From Methanobacterium sp. UBA375 (lineage in GTDB: Archaea; Methanobacteriota; Methanobacteria; Methanobacteriales; Methanobacteriaceae): a stretch of DNA of 64,000 nucleotides. Both the position numbers and the translations under genes were made by a program. The notes beneath the pieces were generated by a model. It searched no databases, was not told where the DNA came from, and saw nothing but the letters and a program-made list of their open reading frames with translations. Location of the stretch: NCBI GenBank assembly GCA_002495625.1, contig DAGC01000011.1, forward strand, positions 1-64,000, given 5' to 3'. This document shows, piece after piece, positions 1 to 8,576 of this stretch; within the stretch, counting starts at the first letter, position 1; every line of letters starts with the position of its first letter.

Positions 1-3000
1 TTGATACTGGTAAACGCACTTCCTGCCTTGATATTCTCACTGAAAGTGATTACTAATGCTTTATTGGCTGTATTGATTACTTTGTTATTGGTGGGGTCGA
101 CAGTGGTTACAGTGGGTGGTGTGGTATCAGGTTTGGGTATGGTAGTGAATTTATAGGTGTAAACTTCATTCAGGATGTTTCCCGCGGTATCTGTAATTGC
201 CCCTGCGGGTATGTAGACCTGGTAGGTTGTGTCGTACAGTTTACTGGTGGTTTGCTGGATGGTCAGCGTGTTCCCGTTTATGGTTTTGGTTATTGCTACT
301 TTTACCCCAGAGATGGTGTTTTTTATGTAGATTTCCGAGTAGTTGCTTCCTGCTTTGATGTCTTTGTTGAAGGTTATGATGACCGGTGCAGTTAACGAGA
401 TTTTAGTCGCGTTATGGATGGGATTGGTCCCTGTCACCTGTGGTGGGGTGGGGACGGTGAATGTGAAGTTGGTTAACTCTAATTGAATACCTTCCAGGTC
501 GGTTACACATCCGGTGTGCAGGGTCAACGTGTATTTAGATGCAGCCAAGTTGCTGGTTGGTTTGATTGTTAAATATTTACCACTGATGGAATAGGTGAAG
601 GGTATTGCTTTACCTGTGCTGTTTTTAAGTTCTATCCAGAGTGTACCTGCTTTGATGTTTTTGTTGAAGGTTACCTTAATCTCCTTATTGGCCGGGACAT
701 TCACTGCTCTATTTGCAGGGTCTGTTCTGATTACGTTGAGTGAAGGCGTGTTGAATCCAAATAATTCGCCTGCAGCTTTTATCATCTTATATTCTCTTTC
801 TGCTGCTTCCATGGTGGGGAGGGAATCCCTTTCTACCTCCATGGTTATACAGTTGATACCCCCGTCGTGGGCTACGTTACGCATCATACCGGGATTGTCA
901 TATGTACTGTAAGTGATGTAACTTCCCACGTTGTCGCGGATGTGTTCTGCCAATGCTCTTTCCTGGGCTCTTGCCTGTGAGTTTAAAAACATGTATCCCC
1001 ACTCACCAACTTCTCCACCAGAATGAACATCTAAAAGGTACTCTATACCATTTGCTAGTGCGAATTGCACCACATTCCAGCCTGGTGTTCCTGGTTCATT
1101 TGAATTTCGGTTAGGGTCCTCGCCATTATAGAGCCTATTATTTTGGGCTGTAGACTGGGGGATAACAAAGGGGATCACGTATAATGTCCCGTTTAAATAT
1201 GTATCCTTGATGTATTCGAGGTATTTCATGGTTGCTATGTTTGCCTCAGGTTCATTACCATGGATACCGGCAGCTATCAGTACCTTAGGCCCATTACCGT
1301 TTCCAAATTTCAACACCACCGAACCCTGCTTAACCATCTCGAATATGTCGCTACTGAACTCTGTTAGAGGGATATTCGCACTTATCTCTGGATTTTGCAG
1401 TACATCCCCGCCTACAGCGGTGTCCAGGATAATGATGGTGGTGAAGTTTATGGTTGTCAATTCTGATGGATTACCGGCTAAATCCGTAACACTACCCGGA
1501 TGTAGGGTTAAGATATATTTTGTGTTGGATTTCAGGTTGGGGTGGGTGATGGTCAGGACGGTGCCATTGATGGATGTACCGATGGCCACTGGATTGCCTT
1601 CATCATCTTTAAGTTCAATTAGCCCACTACCCATTTTAATGGATTCATTAAAGGTAACCGTAATATTTTTAAAGGTAGCCACGTTTAATACCCCATTTTT
1701 GGGGTTGGTTCCTGTCACCTGGGGTGGGGTGGTGTCCAGGGTGATGTTCAGGGGTAAAGTACCATTAACACGGTAATCATCCAGTAGTTTGCTGAAAATT
1801 TCAATTAAACATTGATAATGGATTCTATCGGAATTAATGCTTGCAAAATTGGGTGCCCGTCCATAGGCATTCATAAAATTTGAAACACGTGTAGCTATGC
1901 CTATATATTCCACTTTAGTTAGAGTCCCCCTGTACATAGTAGCAGTTGGACTGGGTGGATTTCCATAATCTATAACTCCTATAGGGCCCGTATCATCGTT
2001 ATTAATATACAATAATCCTCTTGCTAAAAGAGATAATAAGAGGGGCATATCTATTTCATGTGTACCTGAAGTGGAATTTAGAAGAACTGCAGATGGAAGA
2101 GCCCCATTTTGTCTTATATAATTTTTAACCCAGGTTGCTGCGTCTAAAATATCAGTAAGATTCGTGTAACTGTAAGGGATTTCTTCAAATGCATCGGTTA
2201 ACCCGTACCTGAATAACACGTAACCAGATGAACCATTATCTAAAGCGGCCTGTATATCACCATCTAGTTCACTGGATGGAATGGGAATGGCATACGTATC
2301 CGACATATAAGTCTGTAAACCAGCCACGACAGGTGTTCCATTAGCAGCATTGACAATATATTGGGTGGTTGAAATTATCCAGTTCCTGCCGGCATTATAG
2401 TTACCCTTGTAAATCATGGGAACCATGAAATCCAAATAAGGGGCTAGTTGGGTGTAATTTTGACCATAATGATACCCATTTCCACCGCATTCCGGCATTA
2501 AAGCAGCGGATAAGAGTATATCTTTACCTTGTTCACTGTTTATTCTTTGAATCTCGTTGTAGATATTCTCTACGAAGTTAGTAATGTGTATGGTTCCATT
2601 GTGTAAGTAAGCTTTTTCAGGGTATCTTGTGGCGTCCAGATGGATTCCATCCACGTTATAATTAGTGGCAATGTTAATAATGGAATTGGTTACTTCATTC
2701 ACCACGGTCTCATTACCAGGATCGGTCCAGCTAGTTCCATTATAAAAACAGGTTACCCAGGCGTGTACCCTGATTCCAGAATTGTTGAATTTAGTTATAA
2801 AACCTTGGAGTGAACTAGGATTACTTTTACTGGTAGAAATAAACACATCGGTAATTCCCTCATCTTGTAGTGAAGTAACATTGATAGTGTTTAATGGAGT
2901 TGATGTAGGGTTTATCCAGTACCCCTGAACATTTAAAGTGTCAGATGCCCCTTCGGATTGTGATGAAGTCTGGCTACTTTGATAATTCAAAGATGCGTTT

Positions 3001-3107
3001 CTTTCTATAGTGGAGGAGTTACCTTCACCGGTAGCCATGGCTGTTCCACTGCAGATTAGGATGAAAATAAATATGGCTGTCAGAGTTAGTATTGGGTTAA
3101 TTTTCAC
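1..3107 (-). CDS. Secreted multidomain surface protein (glycoside-hydrolase-like, pseudomurein-binding and carboxypeptidase/deacylase-like), C-terminus cut by window edge
   Basis: Open minus-strand frame of about 1035 codons from a GTG at 3107, preceded by GGGGATG, that runs off base 1 without a stop. Residues 1-26 form a signal peptide. Residues about 60-310 resemble a TIM-barrel glycoside-hydrolase-like domain (motifs GIRVHAW and DGIHLDATRYP). One pseudomurein-binding repeat follows (about 391-448, LTKVEYIGIATRV..NGTLPL), then a Big_5-type Ig-like domain (about 455-556), then a zinc carboxypeptidase / succinylglutamate-desuccinylase-like domain with HGNE (H616, E619) and LDVHSGG (H695), the expected metal ligands of that fold. 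At least three more Big_5 repeats run to the edge. It probably acts on or in the pseudomurein wall. Substrates are not visible. Domain names rest on motif recognition, not a profile search. Confidence 0.82.
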   Translation of the reverse strand, partial: MKINPILTLTAIFIFILICSGTAMATGEGNSSTIERNASLNYQSSQTSSQSEGASDTLNVQGYWINPTSTPLNTINVTSLQDEGITDVFISTSKSNPSSLQGFITKFNNSGIRVHAWVTCFYNGTSWTDPGNETVVNEVTNSIINIATNYNVDGIHLDATRYPEKAYLHNGTIHITNFVENIYNEIQRINSEQGKDILLSAALMPECGGNGYHYGQNYTQLAPYLDFMVPMIYKGNYNAGRNWIISTTQYIVNAANGTPVVAGLQTYMSDTYAIPIPSSELDGDIQAALDNGSSGYVLFRYGLTDAFEEIPYSYTNLTDILDAATWVKNYIRQNGALPSAVLLNSTSGTHEIDMPLLLSLLARGLLYINNDDTGPIGVIDYGNPPSPTATMYRGTLTKVEYIGIATRVSNFMNAYGRAPNFASINSDRIHYQCLIEIFSKLLDDYRVNGTLPLNITLDTTPPQVTGTNPKNGVLNVATFKNITVTFNESIKMGSGLIELKDDEGNPVAIGTSINGTVLTITHPNLKSNTKYILTLHPGSVTDLAGNPSELTTINFTTIIILDTAVGGDVLQNPEISANIPLTEFSSDIFEMVKQGSVVLKFGNGNGPKVLIAAGIHGNEPEANIATMKYLEYIKDTYLNGTLYVIPFVIPQSTAQNNRLYNGEDPNRNSNEPGTPGWNVVQFALANGIEYLLDVHSGGEVGEWGYMFLNSQARAQERALAEHIRDNVGSYITYSTYDNPGMMRNVAHDGGINCITMEVERDSLPTMEAAEREYKMIKAAGELFGFNTPSLNVIRTDPANRAVNVPANKEIKVTFNKNIKAGTLWIELKNSTGKAIPFTYSISGKYLTIKPTSNLAASKYTLTLHTGCVTDLEGIQLELTNFTFTVPTPPQVTGTNPIHNATKISLTAPVIITFNKDIKAGSNYSEIYIKNTISGVKVAITKTINGNTLTIQQTTSKLYDTTYQVYIPAGAITDTAGNILNEVYTYKFTTIPKPDTTPPTVTTVDPTNNKVINTANKALVITFSENIKAGSAFTSI

Positions 3108-3237
3108 TTTTTACATCCCCATTTAAGTTTAATACCAGTGATAATCAATTTAAATTTCACAAGGTAATAAATGTATCCATTAGTTAATTATTTCAAAATC
3201 ACAGAATTATCCTAACCATAAGGGCAAAATGGTGGCG

Positions 3238-3678
3238 TTAAATCACCTTAAAATCAATCAGCTCACCAAAGCTGTTATAAGCGGATATACTATCCAGAGT
3301 ATAAGGTTGGGCTATGATGAGGTGGAATAAGCCATTTTTAGAAAAAAAGTGCAGGTCTGCATCAGAGGGGCTACCATCGTATCCCGGATGGCTGTGCACC
3401 GAGCCAATACCCTCATCCACCAGGGACCTCATGAATATATTCATCACAGCTCCCTTATCTGAGGTCTCACCGGGGAGAAACAGGAGTCCGTCGATATGCA
3501 GGACACCACCAGTAATCTTTCCCTCAAGCAGGGCTGCAAATTCATTGGGATAGGCTTCCTGGGCGATCTGTAGGATTTCATCCACCACTTCCCGGTCGAT
3601 ATTCACTTTGTGGTATATTTTTTTATCTGTTCCCAGGAGGTAACTCATCAACCTTTGAAATATGCTTGGTTTTTCCAT
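3238..3678 (-). CDS. JAMM/Mov34 (MPN) domain metalloprotease-like protein
   Basis: A 146-residue protein with a full JAMM zinc signature: Glu46 (NEFAALLEG), then H95-S-H97, S105 and D108 (HSHPGYDGSPSDAD), matching E...HxHx7Sxx D. Archaeal JAMM proteins of this size include desampylases that remove ubiquitin-like SAMP modifiers, and MPN proteins acting on other isopeptide or amide bonds. No signal peptide is present, so it is cytoplasmic. It stands alone between the surface protein and thg1. The metal-binding residues are intact and activity is expected, but the substrate is unknown. Confidence 0.85.
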   Translation of the reverse strand: MEKPSIFQRLMSYLLGTDKKIYHKVNIDREVVDEILQIAQEAYPNEFAALLEGKITGGVLHIDGLLFLPGETSDKGAVMNIFMRSLVDEGIGSVHSHPGYDGSPSDADLHFFSKNGLFHLIIAQPYTLDSISAYNSFGELIDFKVI

Positions 3679-3783
3679 TTTAATCAGTGTTATTGTGGAT
3701 TTTAAATTTTTTAATCGGCTGTGTAGGATTTTAAATTTTAATTGAGTGTGTAGATTTTTAATCTAATGTTAGGGGATAAATTA

Positions 3784-4542
3784 TCATTCAGTAATTATAT
3801 CCTTGGAGAGGAAAAATTCCCGGTTAAATAGGGGTAAATCCCAGTCAACGTGGGGTTTCCATCGGTGAGAGACCACATTCTCCTGTTTTACAGGGTTATA
3901 ACCTTCTACGCTGACTTTTTCCCGGTAAATGGCCACTCCCCTTCTCTGCCAGAGAGGGGCATCCATGATATTTATATTCCTTCCAAATAGTAGGTCATGT
4001 AGTTCCTGTTTCTTCTTCCCCTTCAAAAACAGGGCGGCCTCTTTCTTACCATATTCTTCAAGGAGCGTCCAGTAGGAGTAACCGTTTAAACAGTTCCTCC
4101 AGGCCTCATCCTGCCTCTCCTTAAAGTATTCTATCATCCCATCAGTGTCAAGGGGGATTACCCGGGAGTCGAAACTTATGGGTTTAAAGTCCTCTGACTT
4201 TTCCAGGATTCTGGAGAATCTGTCACTTTGACAGATCTCCCTGGTGAAGGATCCCGCGAAGAAACTGGCGAAAACCGAGTTCAACTTCTCCACCCGCCCG
4301 GAAAACGGCACCTCATCCAGGAGGATGTTTACCTCATCGGAGAAGGTGTAGATGAAGCTGGGGGAAAATTCGGTGAAGAAATCCCGGCAGCAAGAGACTA
4401 AAATCCGGACAAAATCCAGGTCATATGGTTTTTCGAGTTCTAGTCTAGGGGCCAGTTTAGAGAAGCTCCTTCCATCGACTCGTACTATTATCCTGGAACC
4501 CTGGGGAACCCTTAAATTAGAGTAAATCTCAGAATCTTTCAT
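3784..4542 (-). CDS. thg1: tRNA(His) guanylyltransferase-family 3'-5' polymerase (Thg1-like)
   Basis: A 252-residue protein of the Thg1 superfamily, which adds nucleotides in the 3'-5' direction, for example G-1 of tRNA(His) or repair of truncated tRNA 5' ends. The N-terminal polymerase motif RVDGRSFSK (Asp23) and the second carboxylate motif FSDEVNIL (Asp69, Glu70) supply the metal ligands expected for the family. Length is normal for archaeal members. Archaeal Thg1 proteins usually do template-dependent addition, so the exact physiological substrate is less certain than the chemistry. Flanked by non-coding gaps on both sides, probably monocistronic. Confidence 0.88.
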   Translation of the reverse strand: MKDSEIYSNLRVPQGSRIIVRVDGRSFSKLAPRLELEKPYDLDFVRILVSCCRDFFTEFSPSFIYTFSDEVNILLDEVPFSGRVEKLNSVFASFFAGSFTREICQSDRFSRILEKSEDFKPISFDSRVIPLDTDGMIEYFKERQDEAWRNCLNGYSYWTLLEEYGKKEAALFLKGKKKQELHDLLFGRNINIMDAPLWQRRGVAIYREKVSVEGYNPVKQENVVSHRWKPHVDWDLPLFNREFFLSKDIITE

Positions 4543-4740
4543 ATTATCTTAATCGGTTACAATTTATTAACTGAATCAGTCCTTTTCCTAGTTATAAAAT
4601 AAGTTCAACTACAGTATTATATTTATAAAAGAAATCTTCATTATAAATGAATGTTAGTTATAAAAGAGTTCTTTGTTTTTATTCCCCTATAAAGAATTGA
4701 GTTTATATAAAGAGATATATTTTTTAGTGGTAAAAAAAAT

Positions 4741-5505
4741 TCAGGTACCAATCTTTAGATTTTCATTTAAACTTTTAAGAAGCTTAATAGCAGAATAAGC
4801 AGCTAATACACTTGTTTTAGGATTTATACTGCACCGCATGTTATGGGTGGTTGTTTTAAGCTCGCCGAAATCACCTATCATATGGACTTCGTGGCTGTTA
4901 CGGTCCACGCTGGGGTCGGCTATGATCTTCACGTCCACTTCCTTACCGCAGGCGATGCTTAATGTTGCGGCCACGTTGATGTTCATAGGGAATTTTTCCA
5001 CGGCATCCCTGGCTTTACCCTCATAGAGCACTGTTTCAGTGTCTGCAGAGATGCCCAATGATTTTGGTGGTTTGCGGGTGGTGAGGCTCACCTTCTGGAT
5101 CTTACCGATGGACGCTGCTTTAACACCGTCCAAGCCCACAATAGCACCGGATGGTACGTGTATCCTGGAGTTGTTTTCTTCGGCGATGGTTTTAAGGTTA
5201 TTCCTGAGCTCAGGATCCAGTAAAGCCCCGACGCTCATGACGATAACGTCTTTTCCTGCTTCAAGGATCTGGGGGATGTGTTCCCGGACGGCCTGGGGTG
5301 ATGCGGTTTCAATTACCAGGTCCACATTGGCGAGCAGGTCTTCTAGGTTCAAAACAACTGTCCCGTCTACCTGGGAGGCCAGGTTCTCTGCCCTCTCCAT
5401 GTCACGGTCATAAAAAAATTCGAGGTCGACGCCGAGTTTGCCTTCAGCTTGAAAATTAGTGATTATATTAGCTATGGCGCCGCAACCTAATATCCCCACT
5501 TTCAA
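4741..5505 (-). CDS. nadX: L-aspartate dehydrogenase (NAD biosynthesis)
   Basis: A 254-residue NAD(P)-dependent dehydrogenase with an N-terminal Rossmann motif ([12 protein letters not shown]) and the C-terminal region typical of archaeal aspartate dehydrogenase ([17 protein letters not shown] and the following [15 protein letters not shown]). It oxidises aspartate to iminoaspartate, which NadA condenses to quinolinate; this replaces NadB in many methanogens. It follows the PRC-barrel gene by 12 nt on the same strand, so the two are probably cotranscribed. No functional link between them is obvious. Confident by family resemblance. Confidence 0.88.
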   Translation of the reverse strand: MKVGILGCGAIANIITNFQAEGKLGVDLEFFYDRDMERAENLASQVDGTVVLNLEDLLANVDLVIETASPQAVREHIPQILEAGKDVIVMSVGALLDPELRNNLKTIAEENNSRIHVPSGAIVGLDGVKAASIGKIQKVSLTTRKPPKSLGISADTETVLYEGKARDAVEKFPMNINVAATLSIACGKEVDVKIIADPSVDRNSHEVHMIGDFGELKTTTHNMRCSINPKTSVLAAYSAIKLLKSLNENLKIGT

Positions 5506-5517
5506 TTTAAAATCTTC

Positions 5518-5853
5518 CTATTGGGATGTTGGTACTGTAGTGACCGTTTCAGAAACTAATTCCGGACTGATGAGTAGAATGTCACCCACTGCCTGGACTC
5601 TTTCATAAGGAATTTCTATACTTCCCTCTTCCTGTAGAGGTCTTATTTCATCTCTTTCAGATGGAACGATGTTTATGGTTGTTTTAATTACATCCCTTAT
5701 GCCCACGTTTTTCTTATCCGGATTCATGGCCACAGCCTTTAAGGTGGATACCCTACCTTTTTTGATGTTTAAAACTACGTCCTGAATTCGTCCTACATAC
5801 TTACCCCTGGTTGTGTACACGTCTAAATTATACAATCCTGATAATTCTACCAT
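5518..5853 (-). CDS. PRC-barrel domain protein
   Basis: A 111-residue protein with the PRC-barrel pattern LYNLDVYTTRGKYVGRIQDVVLNIKKGRVSTLK. Small archaeal PRC-barrel proteins occur in several contexts (RNA-related, and as CdvA/CdpB-like division partners in other archaea), so no specific role can be read here. It is the first gene of a probable two-gene unit with nadX. A 16-bp perfect palindrome lies about 100 nt upstream of the start. Confidence 0.75.
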   Translation of the reverse strand: MVELSGLYNLDVYTTRGKYVGRIQDVVLNIKKGRVSTLKAVAMNPDKKNVGIRDVIKTTINIVPSERDEIRPLQEEGSIEIPYERVQAVGDILLISPELVSETVTTVPTSQ

Positions 5854-5954
5854 TCAACCACCTTTCGACTCAATTGTTTTGTATTTTTCTATCTTCTCCT
5901 TTAAGAAGATTGCCCCTCAAATGCCTTGTTTCTGGAACATTCTTTAAATCATTG

Positions 5955-5970
5955 AAATACTATAGTATTT
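5955..5970. promoter_or_regulatory. Perfect 16-bp palindrome, candidate operator
   Basis: AAATACTATAGTATTT is its own reverse complement. It sits about 100 nt upstream of the PRC-barrel start and about 195 nt upstream of the arcA-like start. The half-site AATACT recurs at other palindromes in this window (20061, 31587). Binding by a dimeric regulator is inferred, not shown. Confidence 0.4.
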
Positions 5971-6102
5971 GTTTATTAATCTCCTATACTTAAACTTTAC
6001 CACTTGAAAATGCTGGGAATGGGGTTTTATGATGATTAAAGGAAAAAATTTTCCAAAAACATGATCCTAATCGAAATTTAAATCCTTTTCAAAATCCAAA
6101 TG

Positions 6103-6130
6103 AAATATCATCACCGAATTAGTGATATTT
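6103..6130. promoter_or_regulatory. Inverted repeat upstream of arcA-like gene
   Basis: Arms AAATATCA (6103-6110) and TGATATTT (6123-6130) are exact reverse complements separated by 12 nt, ending 35 nt before the ATG at 6166. The position suits an operator or a 5'-leader hairpin controlling the arginine deiminase / carbamate kinase pair. Confidence 0.4.
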
Positions 6131-6165
6131 CAAATTTCCCCATAAAAACTCAAGGTACAGATTAA

Positions 6166-7464
6166 ATGACCACCAAAATTAAAGCGGAATGGGACCGTCT
6201 TAAAAAGGTAGCAGTCCACACACCAGGGATGGAGATGTTTTTCGGCCTCTTAGACCCCTTCGCATCCCTCTATGAGCGGGCTTTCAGCCAGAGAGACGCA
6301 CTTAAGGAACATGAACTTCTACAGTACACCTTAAAACATGATTTCAAGATTAAGGTCCTCCCCCTAAAGGACACCATAGTAGGTACGGCCCTTAAAAAGC
6401 CCAGTATGAAAGCAAAACTCATAGAGCTGGCCAAGAAGTCCATACAATTTACCGGGACAGAGGGAGAGGTTGAGCTGGCCTGCCGAGAGATGGATGCAAA
6501 CAGTGATATACTCGACCCGGAGCACTACTTCAACACCATCCTCCTTAATCCCTCCATAGAACTGGAGCCCCGGATGACCACCCGGATGATAAACCTGCAC
6601 ATCACCCAGAGGGAGCCATTAAGCAACCTTTACTTCATGAGGGACCAGCAGATGGTGACTGATAATGGTATGGTGCTCTCCCGGATGAGAAAACCCCAGA
6701 GAAAGAGGGAACCTCAGCTTACGGGACTCCTATGGGAGATGCTTAAAGAACCCCCCATATATGAGATACAGGAGCCGGGCACCTTTGAAGGAGGAGACTT
6801 CATGCCCCTGGATAGCTTCGCCCTCATTGGAGTGGGTGACCGCACCAACCTGTCCGGGGCAGAACAGATGATGGAAAACGGCCTGGGATTCGATGAGGTG
6901 GCCCTGGTTCACCAGCCCAGCCATCCACTGATACCACCAGAGAAGAGGGATCCCATGTTGAACATGCACCTGGACAACTACTTCAACGTGGTCTCCCAGG
7001 GAGTGGCGGTGGGTTCAAAGCCACTCTTAGAGACTACACGAGTCGATGTCTACCAGAGTACCAGTGACGGCTACCAGAAATCTCCAGGGGAGACCAACCT
7101 ATATGAATACATGGCATCCCGGGGATTTGACTTCATAAACATCACCACCCTGGAACAGATGGCCTACGCCTCTAACCTTCTATGCATCCGGGACGGAGTA
7201 GTCCTGGCTGTTGAAGTAGAACGCATAGTGAAAGATGTTATAGATAAACTCAGATTAAGGGCCAGGGCAGATCCAGAGGGATATGGTAAATTATTTGCCC
7301 AGGTTAAGAAGGATTACAGATATTTAAGGCAGGAAGGTCAATTCTTCCCCCATAAGAAGGAGATCTACCAGTACGATGTAGAAGCTTATCCCCTGAATTT
7401 ATCCAACCTCACTGGGGGATACGGTGGGGCCCACTGTATGACCTGCCCTTTGAAACGGATATGA
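6166..7464 (+). CDS. arcA: Arginine deiminase family protein
   Basis: A 432-residue guanidino-modifying enzyme that fits arginine deiminase (arginine to citrulline and ammonia). The catalytic set is visible: MRDQQ (Asp160), FEGGD (Glu208, Asp211), MHLD (His268, Asp270) and the nucleophile in GGAHCMTCPL (Cys424) close to the C-terminus. It is slightly longer than typical bacterial ADI (about 410). The next gene, 34 nt downstream, is a carbamate kinase, which supports an ADI-type route, although no ornithine carbamoyltransferase lies beside it. An amidinotransferase or agmatine-type specificity cannot be ruled out from motifs alone. Confidence 0.8.
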   Translation: MTTKIKAEWDRLKKVAVHTPGMEMFFGLLDPFASLYERAFSQRDALKEHELLQYTLKHDFKIKVLPLKDTIVGTALKKPSMKAKLIELAKKSIQFTGTEGEVELACREMDANSDILDPEHYFNTILLNPSIELEPRMTTRMINLHITQREPLSNLYFMRDQQMVTDNGMVLSRMRKPQRKREPQLTGLLWEMLKEPPIYEIQEPGTFEGGDFMPLDSFALIGVGDRTNLSGAEQMMENGLGFDEVALVHQPSHPLIPPEKRDPMLNMHLDNYFNVVSQGVAVGSKPLLETTRVDVYQSTSDGYQKSPGETNLYEYMASRGFDFINITTLEQMAYASNLLCIRDGVVLAVEVERIVKDVIDKLRLRARADPEGYGKLFAQVKKDYRYLRQEGQFFPHKKEIYQYDVEAYPLNLSNLTGGYGGAHCMTCPLKRI

Positions 7465-7498
7465 ACATCGGATATTAAACATAAAAAGGTATTGAACT

Positions 7499-8440
7499 AT
7501 GAAAACACGTAACATGCTGGTATCCCTGGGCGGTAACGCCATACTCAAGCATACCGAGAAGGGAACTGCTAAGGAACAATTTGAAAATGTACGGAAGACC
7601 AGTGAATATATCGTGGAGTTAATTTCTGAAGGCTACCACCTAGTTTTAACCCATGGTAACGGTCCTCAGGTTGGTGATATCCTCCTGGCCTATGACTATG
7701 CCAAAGATTACCTGCCGCCTATGCCCTTGGATGTTTGCGGGGCCCAGTCCCAGGGTATGATCGGCTACATGTTCCAGCTCTCACTGAAGAACATCCTGAA
7801 GGAGTGGGGGATTGATAAATCGGTGGTGACCATCCTCACCCAGACCCTGGTCCACCCGGAAGACCCCCAGTTTGAAAACCCCACCAAGCCAATCGGACCG
7901 TTCTACACTGCACTAGAGGCAGACCAGCTCCGGAGGGAGAAAAACTGGACCATAGAAAATGACAGCGGGAAAGGATTCCGGAGATTAGTCCCTTCACCAA
8001 TCCCCCTGGGATTTGTAGAGGAAGGATGTATTAAAACCTTATATGATTCTGGTGATCTGGTCATAGCCTCTGGTGGTGGGGGAATACCGGTCACCCTGAC
8101 AGATGGGAGGTTGAAGGGTGTAGAGTGTGTGATAGATAAGGATTACGCCGCATCTTTACTGGCCACACTCATAGAAGCGGAAATATTGCTGATACTGACT
8201 GATGTGGAGAAGATCAGCCTGTACTATGGCACGCCACGTGAGGAGGGTCTGGATCATTTAAGCAAATCAGAGGCTCTTAAATATTTAGAGGAGGGCCATT
8301 TCCCACCGGGGAGTATGGGGCCCAAGGTAAAATCGGCCATAGACTTCCTGGACTATGGGGGTAAGAAGGTGGTGGTAACGTCTTTAGAATCAGCCCTCGA
8401 TGCTCTGAAGGGGAATACAGGTACTACAATAGATGGATGA
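7499..8440 (+). CDS. arcC: Carbamate kinase
   Basis: A 313-residue amino-acid-kinase-fold protein with the carbamate kinase hallmarks: LVSLGGNAIL at the N-terminus, THGNGPQVGDIL, the CGAQSQGMIGYM loop and ASGGGGIPV. The enzyme converts carbamoyl phosphate plus ADP to ATP, bicarbonate and ammonia, or runs in reverse. Length is normal. It lies 34 nt after the arcA-like gene on the same strand and is surely cotranscribed. Together they could make ATP from arginine or release nitrogen if an anabolic ornithine carbamoyltransferase elsewhere works in reverse. Confidence 0.9.
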   Translation: MKTRNMLVSLGGNAILKHTEKGTAKEQFENVRKTSEYIVELISEGYHLVLTHGNGPQVGDILLAYDYAKDYLPPMPLDVCGAQSQGMIGYMFQLSLKNILKEWGIDKSVVTILTQTLVHPEDPQFENPTKPIGPFYTALEADQLRREKNWTIENDSGKGFRRLVPSPIPLGFVEEGCIKTLYDSGDLVIASGGGGIPVTLTDGRLKGVECVIDKDYAASLLATLIEAEILLILTDVEKISLYYGTPREEGLDHLSKSEALKYLEEGHFPPGSMGPKVKSAIDFLDYGGKKVVVTSLESALDALKGNTGTTIDG

Positions 8441-8576
8441 TTGATTTGTTATTTTTAGTAGATGAATATTAGAAATTAAAACAAAATATCTTATAAAAAA
8501 AATTCTTAGAATAAAAAAAACAAAAAATAAAAAAGAAAATTAGATCAACCCTGAAATTCCAGGATTGCTAATTTTT

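Larger units (their letters stand above)
5854..6165. other. Divergent intergenic region with two inverted repeats
   Basis: A 312-nt AT-rich stretch between the divergent PRC-barrel and arginine-deiminase genes. It holds a perfect 16-bp palindrome (AAATACTATAGTATTT, 5955-5970) and, nearer the arcA-like start, an inverted repeat with 8-nt arms (6103-6110 and 6123-6130). Both promoters must lie here. I see no small gene or RNA. Confidence 0.6.

Noticed and set aside
1207..1776. 189-codon plus-strand frame in the first 3 kb
   Set aside because: The minus strand carries one long open frame with recognisable domains across the same bases.
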